This document shows positions 37,795 through 48,400 of a DNA stretch of 64,000 nt, piece by piece; positions within the stretch are counted from its first letter, which is position 1; every line of letters begins with the position of its first letter. Below the pieces are notes generated by a model. It made no database searches. It had not been told where the DNA came from and saw only the letters and a list, made by a program, of their open reading frames with translations. Made by a program: the position numbers and the translations under genes. The stretch lies in assembly GCF_020165195.1 (NCBI RefSeq), contig NZ_JAIUHR010000002.1, positions 186,001 through 250,000 on the forward strand, given 5' to 3'. This DNA comes from Mesorhizobium sp. CA14 (lineage in GTDB: Bacteria; Pseudomonadota; Alphaproteobacteria; Rhizobiales; Rhizobiaceae).

Positions 37795-38108
37795 TGGAGA
37801 AATACGCCTTCAAGATGAAGCTCAATCCCGGCATGAAGGCCGAGTACAAGCGCCGCCATGACAAGATCTGGCCCGAGTTGGTCGCGCTGCTGAGAGAGGC
37901 CGGCGTCTCCGACTATTCGATCCATCTGGACGAGGAGACCGACATCCTGTTCGGGGTGCTGTGGCGCCGCGATGACCACGGCATGGCCGATCTTCCGAAG
38001 CACTCCGTGATGCAGCGCTGGTGGGCGCATATGGCCGATCTCATGGAGACCAAACCCGACAACGAGCCGGTGGCGGTGCCGCTGGAAACCGTGTTCCATA
38101 TGGCATGA
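37794..38108 (+). CDS. rhaU: L-rhamnose mutarotase RhaU
   Basis: The 104-residue protein matches the RhaU/RhaM family: [30 protein letters not shown] with the active-site histidine, and [11 protein letters not shown]. It interconverts the anomers of L-rhamnose so the sugar can be processed after import. It is translationally coupled to rhaQ and rhaK. Confidence 0.93.
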   Translation: MEKYAFKMKLNPGMKAEYKRRHDKIWPELVALLREAGVSDYSIHLDEETDILFGVLWRRDDHGMADLPKHSVMQRWWAHMADLMETKPDNEPVAVPLETVFHMA

Positions 38109-39463
38109 TCGTCGCCGTCATCGATATCGGCAAGACCAACGCCAAGGTGGCGCTGGTCGATCTCGCGACACGAAGCGAGATCGCGCTGCGCCGTATCGCC
38201 AACGCGCCAGTGCGGCGGGCGCCCTACCCGCATCACGATGTCGAGGCGCTGTGGACGTTCATCCTGAACAGCCTTGCCGATCTCAACCGCGAAAGGCGGA
38301 TCGATGCGATATCGATCACCACGCATGGCGCGACCGGCGCGCTGGTCGACCGCTCAGGCGAACTGGTGCTGCCTGTGCTCGATTACGAATTCGACGGCCC
38401 CGACCAGCTTGCGGGCGACTATGACGCCGTGCGCCCGCCCTTCGGCGAAACAGGCACGCCGCGGCTGCCGATCGGGCTCAATCTCGGCGCGCAGTTCTTC
38501 TGGCAGCAGAAACGTTTCCCGGCGGACTTCGCCACGGCCGGCGCGATGCTGATGTATCCGCAATATTGGGCGCTGCGGCTGACCGGCGTCGCCGCCAATG
38601 AAGTGAGCTCGCTCGGCTGCCACACCGATCTCTGGAATCCCTGGACGTCCGATTACTCGTCGCTGGTCGACCGGATGGACTGGCGCCGGCTGATGGCGCC
38701 GGTACGGCCGGCAAAGGACCGGCTTGGCCCGATCCTGCCGGAGCTGGCGCGGCGGACAGGGCTCGACCCGCAGACGCCCGTGTTCTGCGGACTGCATGAT
38801 TCCAACGCCTCGCTGCTGCCGCATCTGCTGTCCGACCGACCGCCCTTCTCGGTTGTTTCGACCGGCACATGGGTGGTGTCGATGGCAGTGGGCGGCGGCA
38901 GGATCGAGCTCGACCCGGCGCGCGACACGCTGGTCAATGTCAATGCGCTCGGCGATCCGGTGCCGTCGGCGCGCTTCATGGGCGGACGCGAGTTTTCGCT
39001 GCTGACCGAGGGCCAGCCGCAGGAATGGGGCGAAGCCGATGTTACCGCCATACTGGCGCGCCAAGTCTTGCTGCTGCCATCCACCCAACAGGGCTCCGGG
39101 CCATTCCCGCATCGCGATGCACAGTGGGCGAATGCTGGCGACCTAACCTCCGGCCAGCGCTTCGCCGCCGTCTCATTCTATCTGGCGCTGATGACCGCGA
39201 CCTGCCTCGAGCTGATCGGCGGCGACGGGCCGACGACGGTCGAGGGACCATTCGCGCAGAACCCGCTTTTCATCCGCATGCTGGCGGCAGCGACGGAGAG
39301 GCCGGTGGTTGCCTCCGAGACCTCGACTGGGACCAGCATCGGCGCCGCGCTGCTGGCGTTCGACGGCGCGGCCGCCAGGAGCAAGGGCGAGCAGACCGAG
39401 CCGCCGGCCGATCCGACTTGGGGCGACTATGCAAGGGTGTGGCAGCTGGCTGTTCAGGCGTAA
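38105..39463 (+). CDS. rhaK: L-rhamnulose kinase RhaK (FGGY family)
   Basis: The 452-residue protein has the N-terminal phosphate-binding [28 protein letters not shown] with the catalytic-region Asp, and [14 protein letters not shown] of the FGGY carbohydrate kinases. In R. leguminosarum this kinase is needed not only for catabolism but also for rhamnose transport. The ATG overlaps the rhaU stop (ATGA). It is the last gene of the rightward rha unit, convergent with dadA. Confidence 0.92.
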   Translation: MIVAVIDIGKTNAKVALVDLATRSEIALRRIANAPVRRAPYPHHDVEALWTFILNSLADLNRERRIDAISITTHGATGALVDRSGELVLPVLDYEFDGPDQLAGDYDAVRPPFGETGTPRLPIGLNLGAQFFWQQKRFPADFATAGAMLMYPQYWALRLTGVAANEVSSLGCHTDLWNPWTSDYSSLVDRMDWRRLMAPVRPAKDRLGPILPELARRTGLDPQTPVFCGLHDSNASLLPHLLSDRPPFSVVSTGTWVVSMAVGGGRIELDPARDTLVNVNALGDPVPSARFMGGREFSLLTEGQPQEWGEADVTAILARQVLLLPSTQQGSGPFPHRDAQWANAGDLTSGQRFAAVSFYLALMTATCLELIGGDGPTTVEGPFAQNPLFIRMLAAATERPVVASETSTGTSIGAALLAFDGAAARSKGEQTEPPADPTWGDYARVWQLAVQA

Positions 39464-39498
39464 CCGATCACTATCTGACAGATCAGCATTAAAACCAT

Positions 39499-40755
39499 TC
39501 AGCGCGCTGTACCGTACAGCAATCCTTTGGGATCGATCTGCGGCTTTCTGCCGGCGACGACGTCAGCCAGGAACTGCCCCGAGCCACAGGCCATGGTCCA
39601 GCCGACATGGCCGTGGCCGGTGTCGAGATAGAGGTTGCGGTATTTCGCCTGGCCGATGACCGGCACCGAATTGGGCATCATCGGCCGCAAGCCGGCCCAC
39701 AGCACGGCCTTCTTCTCGTCGAATGCGCCGGGGAAAAGATCCTTGCCGGTTTCCAGGATGGTCCTGAAATCACCCGGCTTGAAGCTGCGGTCGAAGCCGG
39801 TGAATTCGGCCGTCGAGGACATGCGCAGACGATTGCCGAGCCTCGAATAGCCGATCAGCCGGTCCTCGTCGGCGCCGCCCATTGTCGGCCCCTTGCTCTC
39901 GTCCTCGAGCGGGATGGTCGCGGTGTAACCTTTCACCGGGTAGACCGGCAGGTCGATGCCGTAGCGGCGGCCGAGCAGGCCGCTTTCCGGCCCCATGGAG
40001 ATGACGATGGCGTCGCCCGTGACCGGCCCGGCCGAGGTCATGACGGCGCGCACCCGGTCGCCCTCGATGTCGAGGCCCTGGACCGTCGTGCCGAACAGGA
40101 ATTTGACGCCGAGCTTCTCGGCGGCATAGGCGGCGAGCCTGTCGGTGAACTGCTTGGAATCGCCGGTCTGATCGATCGGCGAATAGATGCCGCCGGCGAT
40201 CTTTTCCTTCACGCCGGCAAGCCCTGGCTCCAGCTCGACCAGACGCTCGCGGCCGACGATCTCGATAGGCAGGCCGTGCTCGCCGAGGTAGCGGTAATTG
40301 TCGGTGCCGGTGTCGAGGCTCTTTTGCGAGCGGAAGAAGTAGAGAATGCCCTTCTTGCGCTCGTCGTAATGAATGCCGGTCTCCTCCGACAGCTGATTGA
40401 TGCAGTCGCGGGAATGAAGCGCCAATCTCAGCTTGATGTCGGTGTTGGCGCGCAGCCGCGCCACCGTGCATTCGCGCAGGAAGCGCAGGCTCCAGGCATA
40501 GAAATAGGGATCGAGGCGCAGCCTGACCTTGATGCCGAGATCATGGTTCCAGAGCGCGCGCAGGAAGGTCTTCAGCGCGGCGGGCGAAGCCCAGGCGGTG
40601 GCGTCGCCAGGCGACACCAGACCGGCATTCGACTGGCTGGTGCCGCGCGCCGCCGCTTCGTGGCGCTCGATCACCATCACCTCGTGACCGTCTTTTGCCA
40701 GATAATAGGCGGCCGCCGTGCCAACCACGCCGGCGCCGAGGACCAAGACCTTCAT
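39499..40755 (-). CDS. dadA: D-amino acid dehydrogenase small subunit DadA
   Basis: The 418-residue flavoprotein begins MKVLVLGAGVVGTAAAYYLA, the FAD-binding loop, and has SQSNAGLVSPGDATAWASP and the C-terminal GHGHVGWTMACGSGQFLAD. It oxidises D-amino acids such as D-alanine to keto acids, passing electrons to the quinone pool. No racemase gene is adjacent. A large hairpin lies directly upstream and its 3' arm overlaps the ribosome site GAGGGA. Confidence 0.92.
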   Translation of the reverse strand: MKVLVLGAGVVGTAAAYYLAKDGHEVMVIERHEAAARGTSQSNAGLVSPGDATAWASPAALKTFLRALWNHDLGIKVRLRLDPYFYAWSLRFLRECTVARLRANTDIKLRLALHSRDCINQLSEETGIHYDERKKGILYFFRSQKSLDTGTDNYRYLGEHGLPIEIVGRERLVELEPGLAGVKEKIAGGIYSPIDQTGDSKQFTDRLAAYAAEKLGVKFLFGTTVQGLDIEGDRVRAVMTSAGPVTGDAIVISMGPESGLLGRRYGIDLPVYPVKGYTATIPLEDESKGPTMGGADEDRLIGYSRLGNRLRMSSTAEFTGFDRSFKPGDFRTILETGKDLFPGAFDEKKAVLWAGLRPMMPNSVPVIGQAKYRNLYLDTGHGHVGWTMACGSGQFLADVVAGRKPQIDPKGLLYGTAR

Positions 40756-40763
40756 GCCGTTCC

Positions 40764-40804
40764 CTCATTGCGGCGGCGCGCGCCTCTGCGCGCCGCTGAA
40801 TGAG
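40764..40804 (-). promoter_or_regulatory. Hairpin in the dadA leader overlapping the ribosome site
   Basis: The arms CTCATT...CGGCGCGC and GCGCGCCG...AATGAG pair over about 17 bases with one bulge and one wobble, and a 6-base loop. On the minus strand the 3' arm ends in AATGAG, whose GAG begins the GAGGGA ribosome site of dadA, 5 bases before the ATG. No T-run follows, so it is not a standard terminator. Confidence 0.6.
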
Positions 40805-40851
40805 TCTCAATACCGTGTACGGACGCGCCGGACGAGCCCTTGGCCCAATAG

Positions 40852-41847
40852 TCAGCTTCCGATGGAGTTCTTGGTCGTCAGAATCCGTTCCCAGGCCAGC
40901 GCGTCGTTGACGATCAGGTCGAGATCGTCACGCTGCGGCGTCCAGCCGAGTTCCTTGCGGGCAAGCTCGGAATTGGCCACCACGGCGGCGGCGTCGCCCG
41001 GCCGGCGGTCCCCCATGCGCACATCGAAGTCATGGCCGAAGACGCGGCGCACGCTGTCGATCACTTCGAGCACCGAATAGCCGTGGCTGTAGCCGCAATT
41101 GGCGACGAGACTCCCGCCGCCATCGCGCAGCCGCTGCAGCGCCAGCCGGTGCGCCGCGGCGAGATCGCTGACATGGATGTAATCGCGCATGCAGGTGCCG
41201 TCCGGCGTCGAATAGTCGGTGCCGAAGACCTGCATGAAGGGACGCTTGCCGAGCGCGGTCTCGCTGGCGACCTTGATCAGATGCGTGGCTCCGGGCGTCG
41301 ATTGTCCCGTGCGGCCCTTTGGATCGGCGCCGGCGACGTTGAAATAGCGCAGCGCCGTGTAGCGGATGTCATGCGCCAGCGCCGCGTCGCGCAGCATCCA
41401 TTCGCTCATCAGCTTGGAAAGGCCATAGGGCGATTCCGGCGCAAGGCGGGCATCCTCGCGCACCGGCTCCAGCCCGGCGCCGCCATAGACGGCGGCGGTG
41501 GAGGAGAAGATGAAGTGCGGCACGCCCTCGCGCACCGCCGTTTCGATCAACGTGCGGGTCTTGCAGGTGTTGTTTTCGTAATAGCCAAGCGGGTCGGCGA
41601 CCGATTCAGGCACCACGATCGAGCCGGCGAAGTGGATGATGGCGTCGACCTTGTTGTCTCGGATGATCCGGCCGACCAGGTCGCGATCGGCGACATCGCC
41701 GACGACCAGCCTTGCTTCCGGGGCGACCGCCCATTCGAAGCCGGTGGAAAGCCTGTCGAGCACCACGACGCTCTCGCCGGCGTCCAGCAGTTCCCAGACC
41801 ATGTGGCTGCCGATATAACCGGCACCGCCTGTCACCAAAACCGTCAT
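40852..41847 (-). CDS. galE: UDP-glucose 4-epimerase GalE
   Basis: The 331-residue protein has the NAD loop TGGAGYIGSHM, the catalytic SPYGLSKLMSEW (Tyr and Lys), and the GalE segment RYFNVAGADPKGRTGQ. It interconverts UDP-glucose and UDP-galactose for surface polysaccharides and galactose use. Two ATG codons stand in tandem; the second is chosen because it is better spaced from the GAGG site. It is divergent from hemA across 334 bases. Confidence 0.93.
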   Translation of the reverse strand: MTVLVTGGAGYIGSHMVWELLDAGESVVVLDRLSTGFEWAVAPEARLVVGDVADRDLVGRIIRDNKVDAIIHFAGSIVVPESVADPLGYYENNTCKTRTLIETAVREGVPHFIFSSTAAVYGGAGLEPVREDARLAPESPYGLSKLMSEWMLRDAALAHDIRYTALRYFNVAGADPKGRTGQSTPGATHLIKVASETALGKRPFMQVFGTDYSTPDGTCMRDYIHVSDLAAAHRLALQRLRDGGGSLVANCGYSHGYSVLEVIDSVRRVFGHDFDVRMGDRRPGDAAAVVANSELARKELGWTPQRDDLDLIVNDALAWERILTTKNSIGS

Positions 41848-42181
41848 CATCTACCTCGCTGATCAAGATTTATCGGAAACTGTCTCAACAGCCACCGTGC
41901 TGGAAACCCCGCCGCAAGCCCATTAAAAAGTCCATGTCGTTCCCCCAAAACCGCTGTGCACTTCTGGGCGATATGCATTGGCCTCCCTATAATGTTAACT
42001 CCGTAACAGTTCCTCCCGTCCGAGGCATCGTATTGAAACAAAACTGCCTCAAACAGCCGGGAATAGGCCACGATCCGGCATCGTTAGGAACAGGGCAAGG
42101 GCGTGGCATTTTGACCGGTTGGGCGCGGTGGACGCGGCATGGGGCAGTGATTATGATCCGGCCCAAAATTGGGAAGTCGAC
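41848..42181. other. Divergent intergenic region between galE and hemA
   Basis: This 334-base gap holds the promoters of galE and hemA. It is lower in GC than the flanking genes. An imperfect dyad GTTA-N6-TAAC lies near 41995-42008. I see no FNR/FixK box (TTGATN4ATCAA) and no confident -35/-10 pair. Confidence 0.5.
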
Positions 42182-43459
42182 ATGAACTATCAGCGGTTCT
42201 TCGAGGATGCGATCGACCAGCTCCACGCCGAGCGTCGCTACCGCGTTTTCGCCGACCTGGAGCGCATTGTGGGCAAGTTCCCGCGCGCCATCTGGCGTTC
42301 CAACGGCCGCGCCCAGGAAATCACCGTATGGTGTTCCAACGACTATCTCGGCATGGGCCAGAACGAGGACGTGATTGCCGCCTTCCAGAACGCGGCCGGC
42401 AAGATGGGATCAGGCGCCGGCGGCACCCGCAACATTTCCGGCACCTCGAACCCGCTGGTCGAGCTCGAGCAGGAACTGGCCGACCTGCATGACAAGGAAG
42501 CGGCGCTGGTCTTCACCTCCGGCTTCGTCTCCAACGAGGCCTCGATCTCCACCATTGCCCGGCTCTTGCCCAACTGCCTGATCATCTCGGACGAGCTGAA
42601 CCATGCCTCGATGATCGAAGGCGTGCGCCGCTCGGGCGCGGAGAAGAAGATTTTCCGCCACAACGACGTTGCGCATCTGGAAAGCCTGCTGCAGGCCGCG
42701 GGGCGCGAACGCGCCAAGCTGATCGTCTTCGAAAGCGTCTATTCGATGGATGGCGACATCGCGCCGATCAGGCAGATCGTCGAGCTCGCCGAACGCTACA
42801 ACGCCATGACCTATATCGACGAGGTCCATGCTGTCGGCATGTACGGACCGCGCGGCGGCGGCATCACCGAACGCGAAGGCCTTGCCGACCGCATCGACAT
42901 CATCGAGGGCACTTTGGCCAAGGCCTTCGGCACGCTGGGCGGCTACATCGCCGGCACCAGCGCCGTCATCGACGCGGTGCGCTCCTATGCGCCGGGCTTC
43001 ATCTTCACCACCGCGCTGCCGCCGGCGATCGCGGCGGCCGCCACCACCTCGATCCGGCATCTGAAGCGCTCGCAGGCCGAGCGCGACGCGCAGCAGCGCC
43101 AGGCAGCACGCACCAAGCAGGTGCTTGCCGCCGCGGGCCTGCCGGTGATGGACTCGGCCACCCATATCGTGCCGGTGCTGGTCGGCGACCCCGAGCTTTG
43201 CAAGATGGCCAGCGACCGTCTGCTCGGCGTGCACGGCATCTATATCCAGCCGATCAACTATCCGACGGTGCCGCGCGGCACCGAGCGGCTGCGCATCACG
43301 CCCACGCCCTTCCATTCGGATGCGCTGATCGCCGAATTGCAGGACGCGCTGGTCGAGACCTGGGATGCGCTGGGCATTCCCTATGCCAGCTCCGGCCGTC
43401 CCGCCGTCGCCAAGAGCGACCGGATCATTCCGCTGCTGGTGCCGAAGTCAGGCGGCTGA
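42182..43459 (+). CDS. hemA: 5-aminolevulinate synthase
   Basis: The 425-residue PLP enzyme is of the C4 (Shemin) type typical of alphaproteobacteria. Visible motifs are [29 protein letters not shown], the cofactor-binding [17 protein letters not shown], and the Schiff-base lysine in [14 protein letters not shown]. It condenses succinyl-CoA and glycine in the first step of heme synthesis. The ATG at 42182 follows GGGAAG. A frame extension upstream has no ALAS character. Confidence 0.96.
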   Translation: MNYQRFFEDAIDQLHAERRYRVFADLERIVGKFPRAIWRSNGRAQEITVWCSNDYLGMGQNEDVIAAFQNAAGKMGSGAGGTRNISGTSNPLVELEQELADLHDKEAALVFTSGFVSNEASISTIARLLPNCLIISDELNHASMIEGVRRSGAEKKIFRHNDVAHLESLLQAAGRERAKLIVFESVYSMDGDIAPIRQIVELAERYNAMTYIDEVHAVGMYGPRGGGITEREGLADRIDIIEGTLAKAFGTLGGYIAGTSAVIDAVRSYAPGFIFTTALPPAIAAAATTSIRHLKRSQAERDAQQRQAARTKQVLAAAGLPVMDSATHIVPVLVGDPELCKMASDRLLGVHGIYIQPINYPTVPRGTERLRITPTPFHSDALIAELQDALVETWDALGIPYASSGRPAVAKSDRIIPLLVPKSGG

Positions 43460-43470
43460 CGCCGCCTTTC

Positions 43471-44637
43471 TCACACCGTCCTCATCCACCTCGCCAGGCG
43501 ATGCGCCGCTTCCTCGAGCTGATCGAGGCGGCGGTGGAAGCATAGTCTGAGGAAGGCTTCGCCGCCGGGACCGAAGGCGGTGCCGGGCGCCAGGCCGACA
43601 TTGGCGTTGTCGACGATCTCGAAGGCGGCTTTTCGAGCATCGGTGAGGCCGTCGACCCTGAAGAACAGGTAGAAGGCGCCCTGCGGCACGGTGAAACGCG
43701 CCTTGCCGGTTTCGCCGAGGATGCCGCAGACGAGGTCGCGCGCGGCGCGTGCACGCTCCACTTGTTCGGCGATGAAGCCGTCACCCTCGTCGAGGGCGGC
43801 GACCGCGCCGCGCTGCATGAACTGCGCGACGCCCGAGGTCGAGTACTGGACCAGGTTCTCGAACACCTGCTGCAGGGCGGGATGGGTCTTGATCCAGCCG
43901 ACACGCCAGCCGGTCATCGCCCAGTTCTTGGAGAAGCTGTTGACGAACAGGATACGGTCCTCGGGCGTGGCGATGTCGAGGAAGGACGGCGCGCGGCCAT
44001 GGCCGTAGTGGAACAGCGAATAGATCTCGTCGGCAATGATCCACAGGCCCTTCTGGCGGGCGAGATCGAGGATCGCCTGGAGCGTCTCCCTATCGGCGGT
44101 CCAGCCGGTCGGGTTGGACGGCGTGTTGATGAACAGAAGCTTCGTGCGCGGCGTGATCGCCGCTGTGATCTTGTCGACGTCGCAGGACCAGCCATTGCCG
44201 GACTGGTCGAGGATAACCGGCACCGGCACGGCGCCCGCCACACCGGCGGCCGCGGCGAAATTCGGCCAGGCGGGCGAGAGGTAGATCACCTCGTCACCGC
44301 TGCCGGCGATCGCGTCGATGGCCAATTGGATGGCATGCATGCCGGATCCGGTGACGATGAACTCTTCCTCGGCGAAGGTCTTGCCGAAATGCCTGGCGTA
44401 GTAGCGGGCGAGCGCCTGCCTGAGCGCGGGAATGCCCTTCTGCCAGGTGTAGAACGTCTCGCCGTCGGCCAGTCCCTTCGCGGCGGCATCGCTGATGAAG
44501 GAAGGCGTCGGCAGGTCGCCCTCGCCGGCCCAGAGCGGGATCAGGCCTTCGCGCAGACGGCCATGATTGATGACGGCGACGATGCCGCTTTCGGGCGCAG
44601 CGCGGGCTTCCGCGCGCAAGGTCTCGACAAGGGTCAT
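43471..44637 (-). CDS. PLP-dependent aminotransferase, class I/II
   Basis: The 388-residue protein has the fold type I pattern: TWQKGIPALRQALARYYARHFG, the NTPSNPTGW cofactor segment, DEIYSLFHYG, the PLP-lysine motif SFSKNWAMTGWRVGW and the C-terminal LRLCFH with the substrate-carboxylate Arg. Members of this group act as aspartate or broad amino acid aminotransferases; substrate unresolved. It lies after hemA in opposite orientation and upstream of it sits the mscL terminator, so it has its own promoter. Confidence 0.85.
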   Translation of the reverse strand: MTLVETLRAEARAAPESGIVAVINHGRLREGLIPLWAGEGDLPTPSFISDAAAKGLADGETFYTWQKGIPALRQALARYYARHFGKTFAEEEFIVTGSGMHAIQLAIDAIAGSGDEVIYLSPAWPNFAAAAGVAGAVPVPVILDQSGNGWSCDVDKITAAITPRTKLLFINTPSNPTGWTADRETLQAILDLARQKGLWIIADEIYSLFHYGHGRAPSFLDIATPEDRILFVNSFSKNWAMTGWRVGWIKTHPALQQVFENLVQYSTSGVAQFMQRGAVAALDEGDGFIAEQVERARAARDLVCGILGETGKARFTVPQGAFYLFFRVDGLTDARKAAFEIVDNANVGLAPGTAFGPGGEAFLRLCFHRRLDQLEEAAHRLARWMRTV

Positions 44638-44688
44638 GGGCAAAATCCGTATTCGTCTCGTCAGCGCTCTTACCAGATCGCAAAACGG

Positions 44689-44718
44689 AAAACCCCGGCC
44701 GCAGGGGGCCGGGGTTTT
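44689..44718 (-). terminator. Rho-independent terminator after mscL
   Basis: The arms AAAACCCCGGCC and GGCCGGGGTTTT form a perfect 12-base stem with a 6-base loop. It lies 22 bases after the mscL stop on the minus strand, ending in a TTTT tract. By symmetry it would also work on the plus strand. Confidence 0.9.
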
Positions 44719-44740
44719 GGTCCAGAGCACCCGCTCTGCG

Positions 44741-45163
44741 TTATCTCTTGGCGAGCAGGTCGCGGATTTCGGTCAGCAACTGCACGTCGGCGGGCGGCGG
44801 CGCGGCGGCGGCAGCCGGCTTCTCGCGTTCCAGCCGCTTGCGCAGATTGTTCACCGCCTTGACCATCAGGAAGATGATGAAGGCCAGGATCAGGAAGTTA
44901 AGCACGGCGGTGATGAACGAGCCGTAGGCGAAAACGGCGCCCTCTTTCTTGGCATCAGCCAGCGCGGTCGAGTGGACGTTCGAGGACAGCCTGAAGAAGT
45001 AATTGTTGAAGTCCAATCCGCCGAAAATCGCGCCGACGATCGGCATGATGATGTCGTCGACCAGCGAGGTGACGATCTTGCCGAAGGCGGCGCCGATGAT
45101 GACGCCGACGGCCAAGTCCATCACATTGCCTTTGGAAATGAATTCCTGGAATTCTTTCAGCAT
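44741..45163 (-). CDS. mscL: Large-conductance mechanosensitive channel MscL
   Basis: The 140-residue protein has the MscL plan: [20 protein letters not shown] in the first pore helix, a periplasmic loop, the second helix (about 80-105, [16 protein letters not shown]) and a charged cytoplasmic bundle ending [12 protein letters not shown]. It opens under membrane tension to release solutes after osmotic downshock. AGGAGGG precedes the ATG. It is a single-gene unit with a clear terminator. Confidence 0.96.
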   Translation of the reverse strand: MLKEFQEFISKGNVMDLAVGVIIGAAFGKIVTSLVDDIIMPIVGAIFGGLDFNNYFFRLSSNVHSTALADAKKEGAVFAYGSFITAVLNFLILAFIIFLMVKAVNNLRKRLEREKPAAAAAPPPADVQLLTEIRDLLAKR

Positions 45164-45402
45164 TCGACCCTCCTTGCCGTGACGGGCCGCGCTGCCGCCT
45201 CACCAGTGTCCTTCGGTGCCGGCCCTGGACCCACCATAACAAAAACCCCCAGTTGCAAAACCGGAAAAAGGGCCAAAGCACCGGTTTGTGTTTCCGCACA
45301 TCATCATCAAGCACATATGCGCCGAAAGCCGCGGTGGACTCGCGGTTGGAGCTGTGATTGCGTTGTAGGAACCGGATGAGGTACCGGTTTTAGTCAAGAA
45401 AT
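45164..45402. other. Intergenic region upstream of mscL and the sensor kinase
   Basis: This gap separates the divergent mscL and sensor kinase genes. The left part holds the AGGAGGG ribosome site of mscL. The middle is unusually A-rich, with near-repeats such as AACCGG at about 45260 and 45370. No firm promoter pair was found; the palindromic repeat begins at 45403. Confidence 0.5.
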
Positions 45403-45453
45403 AGAGCATGATGTCGCCCGAAAACCGCTTCCCACTTTTCGGCATCATGCTCT
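45403..45453. repeat. Nested palindromic repeat, copy 2 (intact)
   Basis: Outer arms AGAGCATGATG (45403-45413) and CATCATGCTCT (45443-45453) are perfect; inner arms CCGAAAA (45418-45424) and TTTTCGG (45436-45442) form a second stem. The related copy at 24175-24223 is degenerate. The element ends immediately before the AGGAGG ribosome site of the sensor kinase gene. Confidence 0.85.
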
Positions 45454-45470
45454 AGGAGGAAGTGCGGACC

Positions 45471-48400
45471 GTGCAAGGCTGGTTCGTCGTCATTATCGCG
45501 ATCGCCTATGTGACGCTGCTTTTCGCCATCGCCAGCGTCGGCGACCGGCGCTCGGTGGCAGCCGGGCTCGGACGGGCACGGCCCTTCATCTATGCGCTCA
45601 GCCTCGCCATCTACTGCACCTCCTGGACCTTCTTCGGTTCGGTCGGGCTGTCCTCTGAGCGCGGCCTCGAATTCCTCGGCATCTATACCGGCCCGGTGCT
45701 GGTCTTTGTGTTCGGCTTCCCGCTGCTCAACCGCATGATCCGGCTGGCAAAAAGCGAGAAGATCACCTCGATCGCGGACTTCCTCGGCGCCCGCTACGGC
45801 AAGAGCTTCACCGTCGCGGCGATCGCGACGCTGATCGCCACCATCGGCGCGGTGCCCTATATCGCGCTGCAGCTCAAGGCGATCTCGGGCTCCGTCAGCC
45901 TGATGGTCGAGCACTATACCGGCTCGCCGCCTTCCTTCGATCCGTTCGTCAGCGATATCTCGCTGGTGGTGGCGATGTTGCTGGCGCTGTTCGCGGTGCT
46001 GTTCGGCACACGCCATGCCGACGCCACGGAACATCAGGATGGGCTGGTTCTGGCGGTGGCGGTCGAAACCGTGGTCAAGCTCGCCGCCTTCCTCGCCATC
46101 GGCCTTATGGTGATGTTCCTGATCTTCGGCGGTCCCGGCGACATGTTCGCCAAGCTCGCCGGAAACGGCCAGGTGCGCCAGGCGATGAGCTACAGTACCT
46201 CGCTGGCCACCTGGCTGGTGCTGACCGGTCTCAGCGGCTTTGCCGTGCTGATGCTGCCGCGGCAGTTCTACGTCACCATCGTCGAGAACCGCAGCGAGGC
46301 GGAGCTGCGCACGGCGACCTGGTTGTTCCCGCTCTACCTCGTGGCGATCAATCTCTTCGTGCTGCCGATCGCCTTTGCCGGCCTGTCGCTGATCGGCGGC
46401 AAGACCAGCAGCGACCTCTATGTTTTGTCGCTGCCGCTGCTCAGCGGGCACGACCTGCTGGCGATGGCCGCCTTCGTCGGCGGCCTGTCGGCGGCGACCG
46501 CCATGGTGATCGTCGAGAGCGTCGCGCTGTCGATCATGATCTCCAACGATCTCGTCATCCCGCTGTTCGTGCGTCGCGTGATCAAGACGAGCTCCTCTGA
46601 GAACGAAGACTGGTCGACGCTGATCCTCAACGTGCGCCGCGCCTCGATCTTCATCATGCTGTTCATCGCCTTCCTCTATTATCGCGAGAGCACCAATAGC
46701 GCGCGGCTGTCCTCGATCGGCCTGATGTCGTTTGCCGCGATTGCCCAATTCGCGCCGGCACTGATCGGCGGGCTGATCTGGCGCCGCGCCAACGGCCGGG
46801 GCGCAGCCCTCGGCATGGTCGCCGGCATCGCCGTCTGGGGTTACACGCTGCTCCTCCCTTCACTCGTCGGCCCCTCTACCGATATCGTCGTCCATGGCCT
46901 GTTCGGCTTCGAGGCGCTGAGGCCGCAGGCGCTGTTCGGCACCGTCGGCGAGCCGCTGAATCACGGCGTGCTGTGGAGCCTCTCGGTCAATGCGCTGTTT
47001 TTCGTCCTGGGCTCCCTCTCGCGCGCATCCGTGCCGCTGGAGCGCATCCAGGCGGCGCTCTTCGTGCCGCGCGAGGCCGGCCCGATGCCCAGCCTCCGAC
47101 GCTTCCGCACCGCCGTCACCGTCAATGACCTGAAGGACACGATCTCACGCTATCTCGGCGTCGAGCGCACGGAGCGCTCGTTCCAGTCCTTCGAGAGGGA
47201 CGCGAAAGTCTCCCTGCACGGCACCGAACAGGCCAGCATGGATGTCATCCGCTTCTCTGAGCAATTGCTGGCGAGCGCCGTCGGCTCGTCCTCGGCGCGG
47301 CTGATCCTGTCGCTGCTCTTCCGCCGCAATGATCGCGACTCCAAGGATGCCTTCAAGCTGCTCGACGACGCCACCGAGGCGCTGCAGCACAATCGCGACC
47401 TGCTGCAGATCGCGCTCGACCAGATGGAGCAAGGCATCACCGTCTTCGATCGCGATTTCCGGCTGATCTGCTGGAACCGGCAATACCGGCTGCTGTTCGA
47501 CCTGCCGGACGAGATGGGCCAGGTCGGCGTCTCGCTCGACCGGATCCTCCGCCATCTCGCCGAGCGCGGCGATATTCCCGCCGACCAGCGCGTGACGATG
47601 CTCAACCGGCTGACCAGTTTCGCCGGCCCATGGCAGATGGAGCTGAAGACCAGCGGCCGCATCCTGGAGCTGCGCTCCAACCCGATGCCCGACGGCGGCA
47701 TCGTCGCAACCTATGCCGACATTTCAGGCCGCGTCGAACAGGACCTGGCGCTGAAGCGGGCCAATGAATCGCTGGAGCAGCGGGTCAAGACCCGCACCGT
47801 CGAGCTCACCCGCGTCAACGAGGAACTGGCGCAGGCGCAGATGCTGGCCGAGGAGGCAAACCTCGGCAAAACGCGCTTCCTCGCCGCCGCCGGCCACGAC
47901 ATCCTGCAGCCGCTGAACGCCGCCCGGCTCTATTGCTCGTCGCTGATCGAGAAGGCAGGCAAGGGACCGGCCGGCAAGCCCGCGATGAACATCGAGTCCT
48001 CGCTGGAATCGGTCGAGACCATCCTCGGCGCGGTGCTCGACATCTCGCGGCTCGATGCCGGCGCCATGAAGCCGGACAATACCGCTTTCAACCTGGGCGG
48101 ACTGCTCGGTCAGATCGGCAACGATTTTCGCCCGCTGGCCGCCGAAAAGAAGCTTCACCTGAAGATCGTGCCGTCGTCGCTCGGCGTCATGACCGACCGG
48201 AACCTGTTGCGCCGGTTGATCCAGAACCTCGTTTCCAACGCCATCAAATACACGCGCCACGGCCGCATCCTGGTCGGCGTGCGGCGGCGCGGCGAACTGG
48301 CGGAGATCCAGGTGATCGACACCGGCATCGGCATTGCCGGCGACAAGCTCAGCACCGTCTTCCATGAGTTCACACGCCTCGACGAGGGCGTACGCGAGGC

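Noticed and set aside
41848-42181. FNR/FixK-type box upstream of hemA
   Set aside because: I looked for TTGATN4ATCAA because some rhizobial hemA genes respond to oxygen, but found no acceptable match.
45390-46748. Open frame of 452 codons opposite the transporter part of the hybrid kinase
   Set aside because: Antisense shadow, rich in Asp/Arg/Gln, without known motifs.
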